Part shown: piece after piece, positions 9,775-21,195 of the stretch | Layout: each line of letters opens with the position of its first letter | Numbering within the stretch: position 1 is the first letter of the stretch | Assembly (NCBI GenBank): GCA_009599575.1 | Contig: VWND01000002.1 | Coordinates: forward strand, 1,612,001 to 1,676,000 | Length of the DNA stretch: 64,000 bases | Source: Blumeriella jaapii | Lineage: Eukaryota; Ascomycota; Leotiomycetes; Helotiales; Drepanopezizaceae | Direction: 5' to 3' | Made by a program: the position numbers and the translations under genes | Notes under the pieces: model-generated | What the model was told of the DNA's origin: nothing | What the model saw: the letters and a program-made list of their open reading frames with translations, nothing else | The model's database searches: none

Positions 9775-10977
9775 ATGGCGACCGCTATGCACGGCCTCCG
9801 ATCTACAGCGAAGGGCTGTATGTGCAATCAGATGCCTCATTATCGATTTCCAGCCAATTCTATTGGGCCGGGGAGAGCATTTTCGACCACGCTCCAGCGA
9901 CCACAGAGGAGGAACTCTCCAAGCTTGCGAGCCGCGAATAAAAAGTTGAGGGAAAGCAAGGATCCGAAAGTGCAGAAGTTTTTGGAGGACCAGTCGAAGC
10001 TCAAGTCGGCGTTACGAAAGGAGCAACGCAGGCAGGACCAGCTCAAGGAGTCGTACCACAGGATTGATGCGATCGCCAGACCTTACGAACTTGCGCGAGT
10101 GCAGCGGAGAAGGTTGAAGGAGACGTTTATGAATATGGGAGAGCCAGAACCGTGGGAAGGTGAACACACGATGCAGGACGATGATGATGACATGAATTCA
10201 CTGGCACATGGAGAATTGGAGCAGCATCGTGAGATGAGACATTATGCCCGCTTGGCTGCGTGGGAAATGCCATTGCTGTCAAGTGCGTTGCAAATGGCAT
10301 GGAATCTTCTATTCTTGCATGGGTTGCTGATGGATGAACAGAACTGGCAAAGCCATTTCAACCGCCGACCAGAGATATGCCCCTACGCTTCAGATACACG
10401 ACTTATATGGGCGAGCATCATCCAGCAGAGAAGAAAGTCGTCCTCGAGTTCTCGCCAGCGGACATGCCTGGCTTGAGTAAGGTGCAGGCGAACAAGCTGA
10501 GGAAGCTGGCGGGTGTAAGGTACAACCCTGAGAAGGACGTTGTCAAAATGAGCTGTGAGATGTTTGAGACTCAGGCTCAGAACAAGCGGTACCTTGGAGA
10601 TGTTGTTGACACGTTATTGAAGGAAGCAAAGGTAGGCTTCTTTGTTCGATTGGAGAGCACTGGACATTAACACCATGCAGGATCCAACTGACACGTTCGA
10701 GGACCTCCCACTCGATACGCGGCATCACCACTTTGCGCCAAAGCCGCAGTTCCCTAAAGAGTGGGCAGTGACGGAAAAAAGACAGCAGGAGTTGGACCAG
10801 TATCGTCAAGCCATGGTCTTAAAAGACCAGGGGCGAGCAATCACAGGCAAGTTGGTCGATGGCATCAAGCAGATCGAGGAAGGCCTGAGAAAGCGTGTGA
10901 ATTTGGGGACTGTCCTTCCTGAACCGGTTATGGTAGGTAAAGGAGGAAAGAAAGTGGGCGTCAAGCGGGGAATGTAG
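9775..10977 (+). CDS. RSM24: Mitochondrial small-subunit ribosomal protein Rsm24 / mS35 (364 aa, 3 exons)
   Basis: Exons 9775-10282, 10342-10631 and 10681-10977, all junctions in phase (donors GTGCGT and GTAGGC, acceptors CAG). The N-terminus is Arg/Ser-rich with a mitochondrial presequence look (FSTTLQRPQRRN). The core carries WEMPLLSKLAKPFQPP, LRFRYTTYMGEHHPAEKKVV and FETQAQNKRYLGDVVDTLL, the mS35 (MRP-S28/Rsm24) domain. It is a structural component of the 37S mitoribosomal subunit. The C-terminal ~100 residues are charged and end in a Lys/Gly-rich tail. Confidence 0.9.
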
Positions 10978-11544
10978 ATGGAGGGTCTATTCGGGAACGT
11001 TGGTGGGAGTGAGCGTACCAAAGCTGTAAAACGTCGGCATGTATACCTTGTATAAATATACTACCATTGTGTCGCCGGTCTGGCCCAGTCTTATAAGCAT
11101 TATTGCAATAATGGCGATGCCTGGGCCTTGAGGATCCAACGAAAGCTTGTAAGGATATTTATTACACTGTACCTATGTCCTTGTAAGCAATATTCAAATG
11201 CAAGCCTCGTCCGGGTCGGTAGACCAAAGAGGGGAACAAACAACAAAGACGACCGACCTACCTAGATATGAACTCATTGGGTCTACATATCGATCTTGAC
11301 ATCCGAATAATTCTAATAGGTTATGATTATGATGCATTCAGAAAATCTCAGCGCACGTAAGGTGTCGTACGTACTGTACAGTACAACAAGTTGCCCCGCT
11401 CCAGAAGCTCTCCTCCAAACCTTACCTCGGCCTGCAGGAGCTCAGCAAGGTGCATTTATATCCCAGTCTCGTAGCCCAATGAATGATCTTGTAATCTTCG
11501 AACGCATGTGTAACCTTGTCTCGACTCAATCAATTGCCTTCCCG
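10978..11544. other. Intergenic region upstream of the aldehyde dehydrogenase gene
   Basis: About 570 bases without a gene. It contains a GTAC-rich palindromic run at 11367-11384 (GTACGTACTGTACAGTAC) of the type seen at several other places in the window. Confidence 0.5.
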
Positions 11545-11556
11545 CTCTATATAGAG
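11545..11556 (+). promoter_or_regulatory. Palindromic TATA box of the aldehyde dehydrogenase gene
   Basis: CTCTATATAGAG, a perfect 12-bp palindrome containing TATATA, lies about 110 bases before the inferred end of a non-coding first exon (11663). Its position suits transcription from about 11580. Confidence 0.5.
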
Positions 11557-11663
11557 CTGACCGACCCCCCTTTGACGTGCTTCAATCTTCACGAAGCTCC
11601 CTTGTCAACAACTCCGACTACAACGTCCAGAGGAGCTTTTGGAACGGAACTAAGGCTCTGCAG

Positions 11664-11855
11664 GTAAGTCATATCCGTAAGAGCTTACAAGCGCAGAGGT
11701 CTTCCATAATCACTTACTCTATTTTTTCGACCTCTCCTCTATGTTACACCAAGCTATAGCCAGACAAGGCAGACTTGAGATACCCTTTACCGCAGCAGAA
11801 CGCCCACACAAACATATTCTTCGATAGAGCTTTGCTAACAATCTTTTCCCCACAG
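11664..11855 (+). other. Probable intron in the 5' leader of the aldehyde dehydrogenase gene
   Basis: A consensus donor (CTGCAG|GTAAGT) at 11664 and a consensus acceptor with a TGCTAAC branch point ending CCACAG at 11855 bracket 192 bases just before the coding ATG at 11871. No start codon in a conserved frame precedes it, so the intron would be wholly in the leader. Confidence 0.55.
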
Positions 11856-11870
11856 CTCAATTCGTGCACC

Positions 11871-13532
11871 ATGGCGCCCGTTGACATAGCCCCATTCGTG
11901 GCTACGCCCGTTGAGTCTATTTCGAGCACAGTCAACCTTTGCAAGACTACATTTCGGTCGCAGAAGACCAAGCCCCTTGCCTACCGCTTAGTACAGCTCC
12001 GGAAGCTCTATTGGGGTATCGTTGACTATTCCGATGCCTTGGTCGAAGCCTGCAAGCAGGATTTGGGGAAGCCGGTATTCGAGACGTTCATATCCGAAAT
12101 CGACTGGTGCAAGAATGATATTATGTTCGTTACCAAGAACCTAGAGAAGTGGATGAAGGATGAGTCTGCCCCAGACATTCCTCTCTCAAATTCGCTCCTG
12201 AACCCAAGGATCAGAAAGGAGCCACTGGGTACGATTCTGGTCATAGGCGCATACAATTTTCCTATCCAGCTTTCGCTGGGCCCTTTCATTGGTGCCATTG
12301 CGGCTGGCTGTACCGGTGTCTTGAAGCCATCCGAGGTATCTCCAGCCTCCGCTATGGTCTTAAAAAAGATTTTCGAGGAGTATCTTGACCCAAGCGCTTA
12401 CACCGTCGTGAATGGTGCTATCCCAGAAACCACGGCCTTGCTAAACGAGAAGTGGGACAAAATCTTCTATACCGGAGGTGCAGGTGTTGGAACGATCATT
12501 GCAAAGAAAGCCGCTGAGACTCTTACGCCTGTTTGCCTTGAACTTGGAGGTCGTAACCCAGCTATTGTTACGAAGAACGCGGATCCACGTCTGGCAGCTC
12601 GTCGCCTGGTGTGGGGTAAACTTCACAATGCTGGGCAAGTATGCATCAGTCAGAACTACATCATGGTCGAGAAAGAGATCCTCCCTGCATTCATTGAGCA
12701 ACTCAAGATTGCATTGAAGGAGTTTTACCCTAATGGTCAGAAGCAAAGCCCTGATTACGCCAGGATTGTTAACAACCGACATTTCCACAGAATCAAGAAA
12801 ATGGTCGATGATTCGAGAGGCAAGATCCTGATTGGCGGCGAAATGGATGAAGCTAAGAATTTCATTGAAATCACCGTCGTGCAAGTTGATGACCCAAAAG
12901 ATTCGATGATCGTGGACGAATCGTTCGGTCCTCTTATGCCCCTATTGGCAGTTGATAATGTAGAAGAAGCTATTCGCATTGCGAACACTGTGCATTCTAC
13001 TCCTTTGGGGCTATATCCTTTCGGTACTAAAGCCGAAACTGACAAGAGTATGTTTTCAGTGCAATTTCGAAGCGAAATAATGTATTAACAATATCTAGTA
13101 CTCAACGAGGTCACTTCTGGCGGTGCAACCGTCAACGACGCCTTCTTCCACGGCTCGATTCCCACCCTCGCCTTCGGCGGCGTTGGTGACTCCGGTCAAG
13201 GTGCATACCGTGGTAAAGCCTCCTTCGACACCTTCACGCATCGCCGCTCCGTGGTTACCACCCCCGGCTGGATGGAGAAGCTCATTGACGTTCGTTACCC
13301 ACCTTACGATGGCAAGCTCAAGAAATTCCGCGCAATGAGCGATGTGAAGCCCAACTTTGACCGCGAGGGTCACGAAATCAGAGGAATGGGCTACTGGATT
13401 AGCTTCTTGTTGACTTTGGGCGGAAGCGGGACCAAGGGTGCGTTGCTTCGCTGGGCTGTTGTTGCTCTAGTTGCAGTCGGTGCTAAAAGATGGCCTCAGT
13501 TTAATAATGGTTTGCCCTCTTGGTTGCGTTGA
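11871..13532 (+). CDS. Fatty aldehyde dehydrogenase, Hfd1 type (536 aa, 2 exons)
   Basis: Exons 11871-13047 and 13099-13532 (donor GTATGT, acceptor CTAG, branch ATTAAC). A complete class 3-like ALDH oxidising long-chain aldehydes to acids with NAD(P)+. Visible marks: substrate/cofactor segment GAYNFPIQLSLGP, coenzyme loop FYTGGAGVG, general base Glu224 in LELGGRNP, catalytic Cys258 in GQVCISQNY, and the late motif DESFGPLMPLL. The C-terminus ends in a hydrophobic stretch (GALLRWAVVALVAVGA) after GYWISFLLTLGG, consistent with a tail anchor in ER, lipid-droplet or mitochondrial membrane as in the Hfd1/FALDH group. All key residues are present. Confidence 0.92.
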
Positions 13533-14447
13533 TTTGGTTTTCGCATGTTTATTTGATCACACTTGCCAAACTGATTGAATTTTCAATGTTCGGATTAGCA
13601 AGCGGAGCGAGGACTTTGGACTTCACTTTCGTTCCCATTTTGGCGAGCTTGGATTGACAGAACAAGATCACCTTTACAGCACGCACATCGCGGTTTCGCA
13701 CGAAGTTCGTTGATAGTGGTTTCGTTTGCGCAGGGGTTCCTGGAGGCGGGATGACGGGCTCAGAGGGTATGACTCCAAACCGACATGTACTTTACTGGAT
13801 TCGGTCTCTTCAGGCAAACCGAAAATCATGATTTGATTCAACAACGCTCTCTCTGACTTTTCAAGATCACGCACCCACACATGTGCATCTCGTCAAATTT
13901 ACCTCCCTCCTAGCTCCAAGAGCAAGCTCTAGCGTGCTAATTCGAGACTAGAAAGTGTGCTCCGTGAAAGAGATCGAGGTCTAACTATACGTCCCCAGAA
14001 GGGAAGCGAGAGGTGAAGGCAGTCTGTAGCAGCAATATCATAACTGATTGGCATATCAGATCGAGTCTACCCTCCGATGACTCATCTGTTCTGAGCAACC
14101 AAATTTATGAGAGATTCCCGTGCCTATTGGCTGTCTGGCGGTTGACGGGAAAGATGTGTGAGCGAGAGATGAAAAACGAAATGGGCAAGTGGAATTGTCT
14201 GGAAAGCGATAGGTTGGGCTCGTGAGTGGATATGAAAGGGATGGAACAACGCACCTACCACTGATAGCGTCACCAATAATGGAAAGCTTGTCATGTAGGG
14301 GAGCTTCGGTGACATACGGGATCAATATCAAGTCGTGCGATATAAACGGCTTTCATGCCCCTATGTAAAGTTATTTCGTACCACATACACGAGTCTCAAA
14401 CTACCCAAACCTCGTACGCCCCTCGAACACAATCACATGAGATGTAT
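13533..14447. other. Intergenic interval
   Basis: About 0.9 kb between the converging 3' ends of the aldehyde and alcohol dehydrogenase genes. Only short frames without recognisable character. Confidence 0.5.
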
Positions 14448-15578
14448 CTACTGAGGAGCAACAATGACAGCTCGGTACCTCATCTTGCCCGCCTCCAGCT
14501 TGTGGAACGCCTCCTCAATCCCCTCAACAGTCATTGGGAACTCTTCAATCACCGGCCTGATCTGATGCAACGCAGCAAACGCAAGCATTTCCATGTGCAC
14601 GTTCCTCGCCGCGACCAAACTACCCTGAATATTCAGCTGGCCTGCGACAATCGGCATATACGGAATCTTCAGATCACCTTCCGAGACGGTGAGAGGGTAG
14701 AGAGATCCACCAGGGGCCATGATGGGCAAGAACAGCTTCCAGTCGGGCTGGAAGGAGGCGCAGATGAGCAGGTGGTCGATCTTGCCGTCGACTTGGAGGG
14801 AAGAGACGCCCTTGGTGGCAACGAAAGAGTTGGCGCCCAGCTTGAGGGCCTCCTCACGCTTGCTGTCGGTGCTGGAGAAGACGGTCACGTGGCAGCCCAT
14901 CTTTGAGGCGAACTGGATAGCGAGATGACCGAGGCCGCCGATACCGACGACACCAATTCGGGAGGTGGAGTTGGTGCCAAAGGTACGCAGAGCGTTGAAG
15001 ACTGTTGCTCCACCGCAGTTCTATTCATAGTCAGCAAGAGTGTATATGACACGGGGAGAACGCAAGGCGGCGGCTCTGTAAGCGAGAGACGTACCAATGG
15101 TGCAGCGTATTGTCTTGGGATTGATTCGGGGATCTTGAAGATGTAGTCCGCTTTCCAGACAGCATAGTGGGCAAAAGATCCTTGGTCCAGATCGGCAAGT
15201 CCATACATAGCGCGATCAGGGCAGAGTGTCTCGCGGCCGGTCAGACATTGCTTGCAGTGGTTGCAAGAATTGTGCTGGTACCCCCATCCCGCTGATTCGC
15301 CTTTCTGGTACGTAGTGACCGAGGCTCCGACTTCCTGGTCTTGATTTAGATGCTGACTTGCGAACACCGTGATGCGGCTAGCTTACCTCCACAACACCAG
15401 CTCCTTCGTGTCCAAGAGCCTGGTCAACGCCCTTGTAGTGCTCATCCGTGCCACAGAGTCCAGAATGAGTGACCTTGATCAAAACTTCATCTGCTTTGAT
15501 TTCTTTCTTGGTCTGGGACCGAACGATCTTGCCCTCCTTCGAGCCCTTGAAGACAGTAAACTCGACTACTTTCGTCAT
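14448..15578 (-). CDS. Zinc-dependent medium-chain alcohol dehydrogenase (334 aa, 3 exons)
   Basis: Exons 15578-15387, 15334-15095 and 15020-14448; every junction is phase 0 (donors GTAAGC and GTACGT). The start at 15578 gives a normal N-terminus; an in-frame Met at 15698 lies in the leader. The catalytic zinc site is HSGLCGTDEHYKG plus GHEGAGVVE. The structural zinc cysteines are in CNHCKQCLTGRETLC. The nucleotide fold is GIGGLGHLAIQFASKMG with SSTDSKREEALKLGA, where the Ser and Lys/Arg residues suggest NADP(H). It resembles the ADH6/ADH7 and cinnamyl-alcohol-type branch, reducing aldehydes to alcohols. It is slightly short because the loop between GVD and GHE is trimmed. The neighbouring aldehyde dehydrogenase points toward it, but a shared pathway is not shown. 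Confidence 0.9.
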
Positions 15579-16769
15579 CTTTGCTGCTAAAAACAGGGGG
15601 AAAGCACTAAAAGCGGAAGCAACAATAAAACATTGTGATATTTTGGAGTGCCAATGAGTAACGTGAGTCGGAGAGAGTAGGTGGTTTCGGAAGAGCAAAA
15701 GAGACTCGAGGAGAGCTTTCGGCTTACATTTATACTGTGCTAAAGCTGAAAGACATACCTTGATCTGAACCGCATCTCGGGTTGAACCTCGGCCTCAAAT
15801 CCGGATTTTGACCGAAAGTGGATTAAGCTGCTGCTCGTAGCTGTCAAGCATGTCTATTCTAGCTTGTTTATGGGATATTGATACGGGAAGCAGGTAAGGA
15901 TATTAATATCGGGATCCGCGATGACGCTGATACAAGGGGATTCTAGGTAAGGTAAGCACGAGTATAATTGACTGACAGGAGATACTTCGTAGTAGCGAGC
16001 TCCAGATTTTGTCTGGTGGGCGATACTCCGTACGTAGACCATTACACATCAAGTAGCCACCTCCACCCGGGAAGGTCGGATGCTTGGATAGACGGAGAAG
16101 TGCTCCCCCCTTGCAGAATTTGAAGCGACATTTCGTCAGTCGGCGCTTGAATGATATAGTTTGCAAGCATTCAGTATGAAGATGCAGTACGGATTAGAGG
16201 CAAGGATTTCTATCCTAGCGCCGGATCTCGGAGAACCTTGAATCAAGGGAGCGATTGAGAAGAGTGAGAAGCAACCGATGAAAATCCCCAGCAGCCGGTT
16301 CACTCGGCAACAGGAAGAGCGGGACTGGCTACCTATTATCTCAAAACATGTTCGGAGAGAGGGTGAAACACTTTAGGGAAAGGCAGGATGGGAAAGAGCA
16401 AATTATGCATATTGCAATGAAAGACGGCTTACCCCAGTTCGGAGTACACTGTAAACTTCTTCGATGTCGTGCTCTCTAACATCTGATTCACCTCTCCTGT
16501 GTCGGAAGTTTACATTGTCGCTTAACGTCTGTTTGCGAAAGTTTTGGACCCGCAATGTCACCATGTGCTCGAGCGTGACGCAACATGATGCTCGGGGTGG
16601 ATCTCCACAGAACCGGGACAACGGAGCGACGAGATTCAAGTTAGTACGGTACATCGTAATCGTAGGCGACGTCAGAGCCCTTTCCGACATCTCCAAGCCA
16701 CCTTCCAGAAGAGGGCCTGGATCATCCGTGTGACAAAAGCAAAATTCGAGTGCTTTGCTATCCATTTCG
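15579..16769. other. Promoter of the alcohol dehydrogenase gene and gene-poor spacer
   Basis: Minus-strand CAGTATAAATG at 15737-15727 is a TATA-like element about 150 bases before the ADH start. The rest to 16769 has no supported gene; a 120-codon minus frame at 16403-16765 matches nothing I know and lies in the 3' region of RRP4. Confidence 0.45.
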
Positions 16770-17847
16770 CTATGGCCCGCTCAACAACAGCAGGACCTTC
16801 TTGCCCGTCTCCCCTCCAAGATATCCACTGTTTTCTCCGTCCTCGCTCTCGACCAGAACAGCAGCCTCGTAGCCCTTCAAGACCATCTCCTCGTCAACCC
16901 TGATCCCCTCTTCTACCAACAGGCTGATGACTCCTCGGATTCGTGAAATCTCTCGTCTCGTCTCGGGCGCAATCGCATCGTTCTGACTCGAGTATACTGT
17001 ACTGCTGATACTCTCCTCCATCCTTGTAACGGCAGTCTCCCCACCTGCAACGTCTACGTGCTTGCTGATCCAGATGTACCCATTGACACCAACAATGATA
17101 TCGACCTTCCCTCCACCTGATACAGTCTCAATACTCCAAACTTGTCTCCTGGATCTGACCACACCCCCTCCCCCTCCAATACCACTGACACTCATGAAAA
17201 GCCCGTTCCTCAGCTTTCCATATTTCAGACTTCTAGTGTGTAAGGAAGCGCTTCCATCTTGATATAAACTCTGAACCTCGGCGACCAACAGGTCTCCCTC
17301 CGAGAAGAACGTCCTGATCTGCAACTCGTCCGTATCTGTTCTCTTGCGTAGAATGCCTCCCGGGAGGTTGATAGCTGAGAGGGGTAGTCCTGCAAGAACT
17401 GGCGCTCCGACATCGACACGCCAGCGCTTGGCTTGAACCTCTACTATTCGGCCAACGACGAGGTCGCCAATTTCAGGGGTATAACGTGCGCGCAGTGGTC
17501 GCACCGAGAGGAGCTTGTTGGTTTTTTGGATGGTGCCAGCTACCGTAGCGATGATTTCGGTGCTGGCAGATGCTACGAATGTGCCGTGACCTCTTGTTTC
17601 CATGTCAACCAATGCATCAACGGAACAGATAACAAGTGAAAGCATACCTCATCCACTGGGGATCATCAGTCACAGTCTCTCCTGGAGTTACGAGGTCTTT
17701 TGCGGAGCTGTGTCGTGCCCGCTTCGCAGGACGCGTTTCGAGGTCCGCCTCCAAGCCAACGCCCCCATCCTCGTCGTCGTCGTCATCGGATTCATCTGCG
17801 CGATGGTATGGCACTGCCGGAGCAGGAGCCAGTATTGTGATGGCCAT
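16770..17847 (-). CDS. RRP4: Exosome complex RNA-binding subunit Rrp4 (340 aa, 2 exons)
   Basis: Exons 17847-17648 and 17592-16770 (donor GTATGC, acceptor ACAAG, junction reading WMRGHGTFV). The N-terminal exosome segment RGHGTF is followed by an S1 domain (about 85-165; [39 protein letters not shown]) and a KH-like domain (about 185-260; [15 protein letters not shown]). This is the cap subunit that channels RNA into the 3'-5' exosome for rRNA processing and RNA decay in nucleus and cytoplasm. An acidic Asp run (DDDDDED) near residue 20 and a longer C-terminal extension are the only departures from the yeast layout. Confidence 0.92.
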
Positions 17848-18408
17848 GATTATGTTAGTGCTTGTGTGAATTCATGAGAGTCGCAAGGCTGACATTCGCT
17901 AAAAAGCAGTTGGAAACTCGTGCTACATGTACTGCACATTTCGAGCGAGGCTGAAAGGCTTGGCTTGCTTGAACGAGGCTACCTTTCAGCTCGAGGCAAC
18001 GACTTCACTGACAAGAAAAGGCATTCTAGATTTGAATGAACAAATTCGAAAAACCAAGTCCAACTCCAGATCAAATTGCGTGCACTTTTCCCTAATTCTC
18101 TCCTCTACGTCCTGACCTGCTTCTGAGGTCCCTCTCGATCCCCTTCTTTCTTAGACATTACAGTACTGTACATCCGTTCATGTTGCTGGTTCCACAAACC
18201 ATGACGGGGAAGTCTGGGTTGGCTTCAACGTTGTCCTCCCAGCGCCATGGCATCATCGACCACATTCCAATACAACCTTCTCCCGGGTCTCAATTCCCGT
18301 GGAAATCACAACCCAATTTCCCTTTATCGCGTCGGCTTGATGGATGGGGACACCTCAAAAGAGCTCTGCTGAGGCCTTATGGGCTCGTAGAAGTCTGATT
18401 CGTGGGTA
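17848..18408. other. Intergenic spacer
   Basis: About 560 bases without a recognisable gene. It contains the GTAC-type palindrome ACAGTACTGTAC at 18160-18172. Confidence 0.5.
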
Positions 18409-18846
18409 CTAGTTGACCAGTCGCCAAAATCCCATGCCGGCCAGAGTAAGAGCAATGGTGGTGATTCCTGCTTGCCGACTCTTCATCCCGAATATGCTCT
18501 TGCTTGCAAGAATCTTGGCTTGCTGCTCCTTCAGCTGCCAGTGTCCCGAGAAATAGCTGTACGCGCCTAAGCCCATGAAGGCCGCAGCTCCTAGATAGAT
18601 ACACGCTGTGAGCAGAGAGCATGCAAGAGATGGGCACATTCAGGGAGGCTTGACTAACCCGTTACCCTGCATGGAGTACAGTCGTCGGCCTTGTCTCGTT
18701 GGAGAACTTCCTGTAAACGCTCGGGTCTCTGAAGCGCGTCCAATTGGGGGTTCCCGGAACTCATAATTGTGTTGGAATTGAGTAGAGGGGTCGTGAGGTG
18801 ACTCGTTCGGTATGCTTCTGTCTGGTGAGGTTGAAGCTTGTAGCAA
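18409..18846 (-). CDS. Small two-helix membrane protein, probably mitochondrial (125 aa, 2 exons)
   Basis: Exons 18846-18666 and 18605-18409, spliced in phase (GTAACG...CACAG). Residues 1-60 are hydrophilic. They are followed by a Gly/Ala-rich membrane segment (ACIYLGAAAFMGLGAYSYF), a short charged loop (QLKEQQAKILASKS) and a second segment (ITTIALTLAGMGFWRLV). The layout resembles the small DUF4536/DMAC1-like proteins tied to respiratory complex assembly, but the diagnostic CxxC is not visible, so the family is a guess. An unspliced reading from an ATG at 18639 would give a 76-residue version that keeps both helices. It shares a 137-bp divergent upstream region with the AP-3 mu gene. Confidence 0.6.
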
Positions 18847-18983
18847 TGCTGTCGCGCAGAAGTGGTCGTCGTAGCTGCGTCGACATTGACCTTATCGTAA
18901 TCTCGACCCCCACCATCACAACCTCACAACCTCCAACCTCACAACGCAACAACACCATGGTGCAGTAGACATTCATCTCAATC

Positions 18984-20736
18984 ATGAATGGGGCTATCGA
19001 GGCGCTGTACATCTACGATGAGCACAAGTACGTTCGCAGTGCATGATAGCGATGTTGATATAGCTTGCTAATTGTTTGTGACAGCCGCGCGATACTTACA
19101 CATACCTATACCTCCAGACCTCTTTCTGCCTCTCAACTCCTTCCTCTCTACCAGGCACACTCCCTCCCTCGACCGAGCCTGATATATCTTCCCAACACAT
19201 CTCCGCCGACTCTTCTATTCAGCCTCTCCCATTCAGACCTGCTCTTTCTCCTGACCTCGTCTACCGAAATCGAACCGTTGCTTGCTCTGGAGTTCCTTCA
19301 CCGAGTCATAGACATTCTAGAGGATTTTATTGGTGCCCCATTATTGGCACAGAAAATCGAGAGCAGCTGTGATGTCGTTGCTCAGTTATTGAACGAGATG
19401 TGTGATGCTGGTGCGATTAGCACAACAGAACCCAATGCTCTGAGAGATCTGGTGGAGGTTGAAGGCTGGATTGGGAAGCTATTGGGGGGAATAAACATCC
19501 CAGGGTTTGGCTGAATCCCACCTTAATCCTGAATCAGACTGACACTCTATCTGTAGAAAACCTGGCTATGCTGTGTCCTCTAACTCCAATATGTCTGCCA
19601 TATCCCACTCGGGCATCCCAACAGTGAATTCACCAGCCCTGCCCTGGCGGAGAGCGAACGTACGGCACACGTCCAACGAATTATATGTTGACCTAGTGGA
19701 AACACTCACTGTCACACTGGCACCATCGGGGAGACCTTTGGCAGCATTCGCAAATGGCACAATTGCCTTCACTTGCAAGATATCGGGGGTTCCAGATCTG
19801 CTGTTGAACCTCTCAACACCGTCCGGGAAGCAAAATCTCAACAGCGTCATGGAATTGCCAGTATTTCATCCCTGCGTTAGATTAGCCCGGTGGCGTGAGA
19901 AGCCCGGAGAGCTGAGCTTCGTTCCGCCTGACGGAAGGTTTATTTTAGCCGGCTACGAGGTCGATTTACTTCCCTTTCAGAATGGTGGAACTGGCATCAC
20001 AAGCGCTTCAAATTTAAAATTGCCTGTCAGCATCGAAGTAAAGACTGGTCTTGGTCCGCAAGGATCTGACTTTGAAGTCAGGTTATTCATTACCAAAGTC
20101 TTTGGGCAGGGAAACTCTTCGATATCAGGTTCCTCCTCGCGAAACAGCAGTCGAGTAGGATCTCGTGGGACTAGTGGATTTTCTTCGGCCCTTGGCGGCC
20201 AGGCGGGTACCTCCTCTACTCCCACGCTTGAGGATCTAGTAGTCACGATACCTCTACCCACGGATGTCAGGAATCTTTCAGAAATCCGAGCTAGCAGAGG
20301 AGACACGACTTATAACCCCGGAGACAAGAACCTCGAATGGCATATTCCTGCCAAGGATACTGGTACTGGTGGTGCTACTCTGCGTTGCACTGTTTTGGGG
20401 CCGCTATCAATCGAAGAGGACTTTGAGTCCAATGGATTCAGACTTGAGGGAGGCTACGACTATGAAGAGAGCACATATCAGAGCTCCTCGGCTAAAAATA
20501 AGCCGCAAGAGACCATTGAGCAGAGAGATGTAAAAAAGGTGGCCCAAAACAAAATACTCATGCCAAGTTCTGCGATGGTTAGCTTTGCTGTCAAAGGATG
20601 GTTAGCCTCCGGAATCAAGGTGGAGAGTCTGGTCATCGACACAAGAAAAAGTCGAGGACTTGGTGAAGGTGTCAAACCTTACAAAGGAGTTAAATATCTG
20701 ACTGTCAGTAGCGGTGGTGTGGAAATTCGCTGTTGA
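18984..20736 (+). CDS. APM3: AP-3 adaptor complex mu subunit (547 aa, 3 exons)
   Basis: Exons 18984-19027, 19085-19504 and 19557-20736. The first exon codes 14 residues (MNGAIEALYIYDEH) and joins RAILTHTYTSRP, the start of the longin-like domain. Residues about 185-547 form the mu homology domain: RHTSNELYVDLVETLTVTL, the counterpart of the NELYVDVVE block of AP-3 mu, and a C-terminal VKYLTVSSGGVEIRC. AP-3 mu selects tyrosine- or dileucine-sorted cargo for Golgi-to-vacuole transport. The second intron uses an unusual donor, GTTTGG, the only one that restores the reading frame; the branch point TGACTGAC and acceptor TGTAG are good. Confidence 0.88.
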
Positions 20737-21195
20737 TCAAATACGATATTTTGAGACACGAGGGCGACCCGTTTGAGAGGTAAAAAAAGGTTCTCAATCG
20801 AGCCAACATCAGGCATTTTTTACAAAGACCACTGCTCCATTTTACGTGTCCTTCTTAAAGATGTGCTATCTTTTGTTCTCGTCAAAGGCGCCACAGAAAC
20901 CTTGTCAGCGCCTTGAAGAATGGCCTTCCGATGTGATCCCTCCGAGCGCCCCGCGGGATGGCAACAGCATCATTTCTCCTTCACCGTGGTTTTTGGGCCT
21001 TTGGGTGCTAAGCCTTCATAGTTCGATCTGCGTTACTTGTCAGCATCGCTAGTCCAGTATCGATGATATTGGATGCATAGCTGGCGTTCTGGAAGTACGA
21101 ACCGCTTCATGTTTCCTATGCCTCTGCTCTGTTCCATCCTATTCGACACCTCCGACTGCCTTCCCATCTTTTTGTCGTTTGTCAAAATCGTCTTC
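20737..21195. other. Intergenic spacer
   Basis: About 460 bases between two converging genes; nothing recognised. Confidence 0.5.

Noticed and set aside
15903..16765. Short minus frames between the ADH and RRP4 genes
   Set aside because: No similarity, no splice structure, composition like untranslated DNA.
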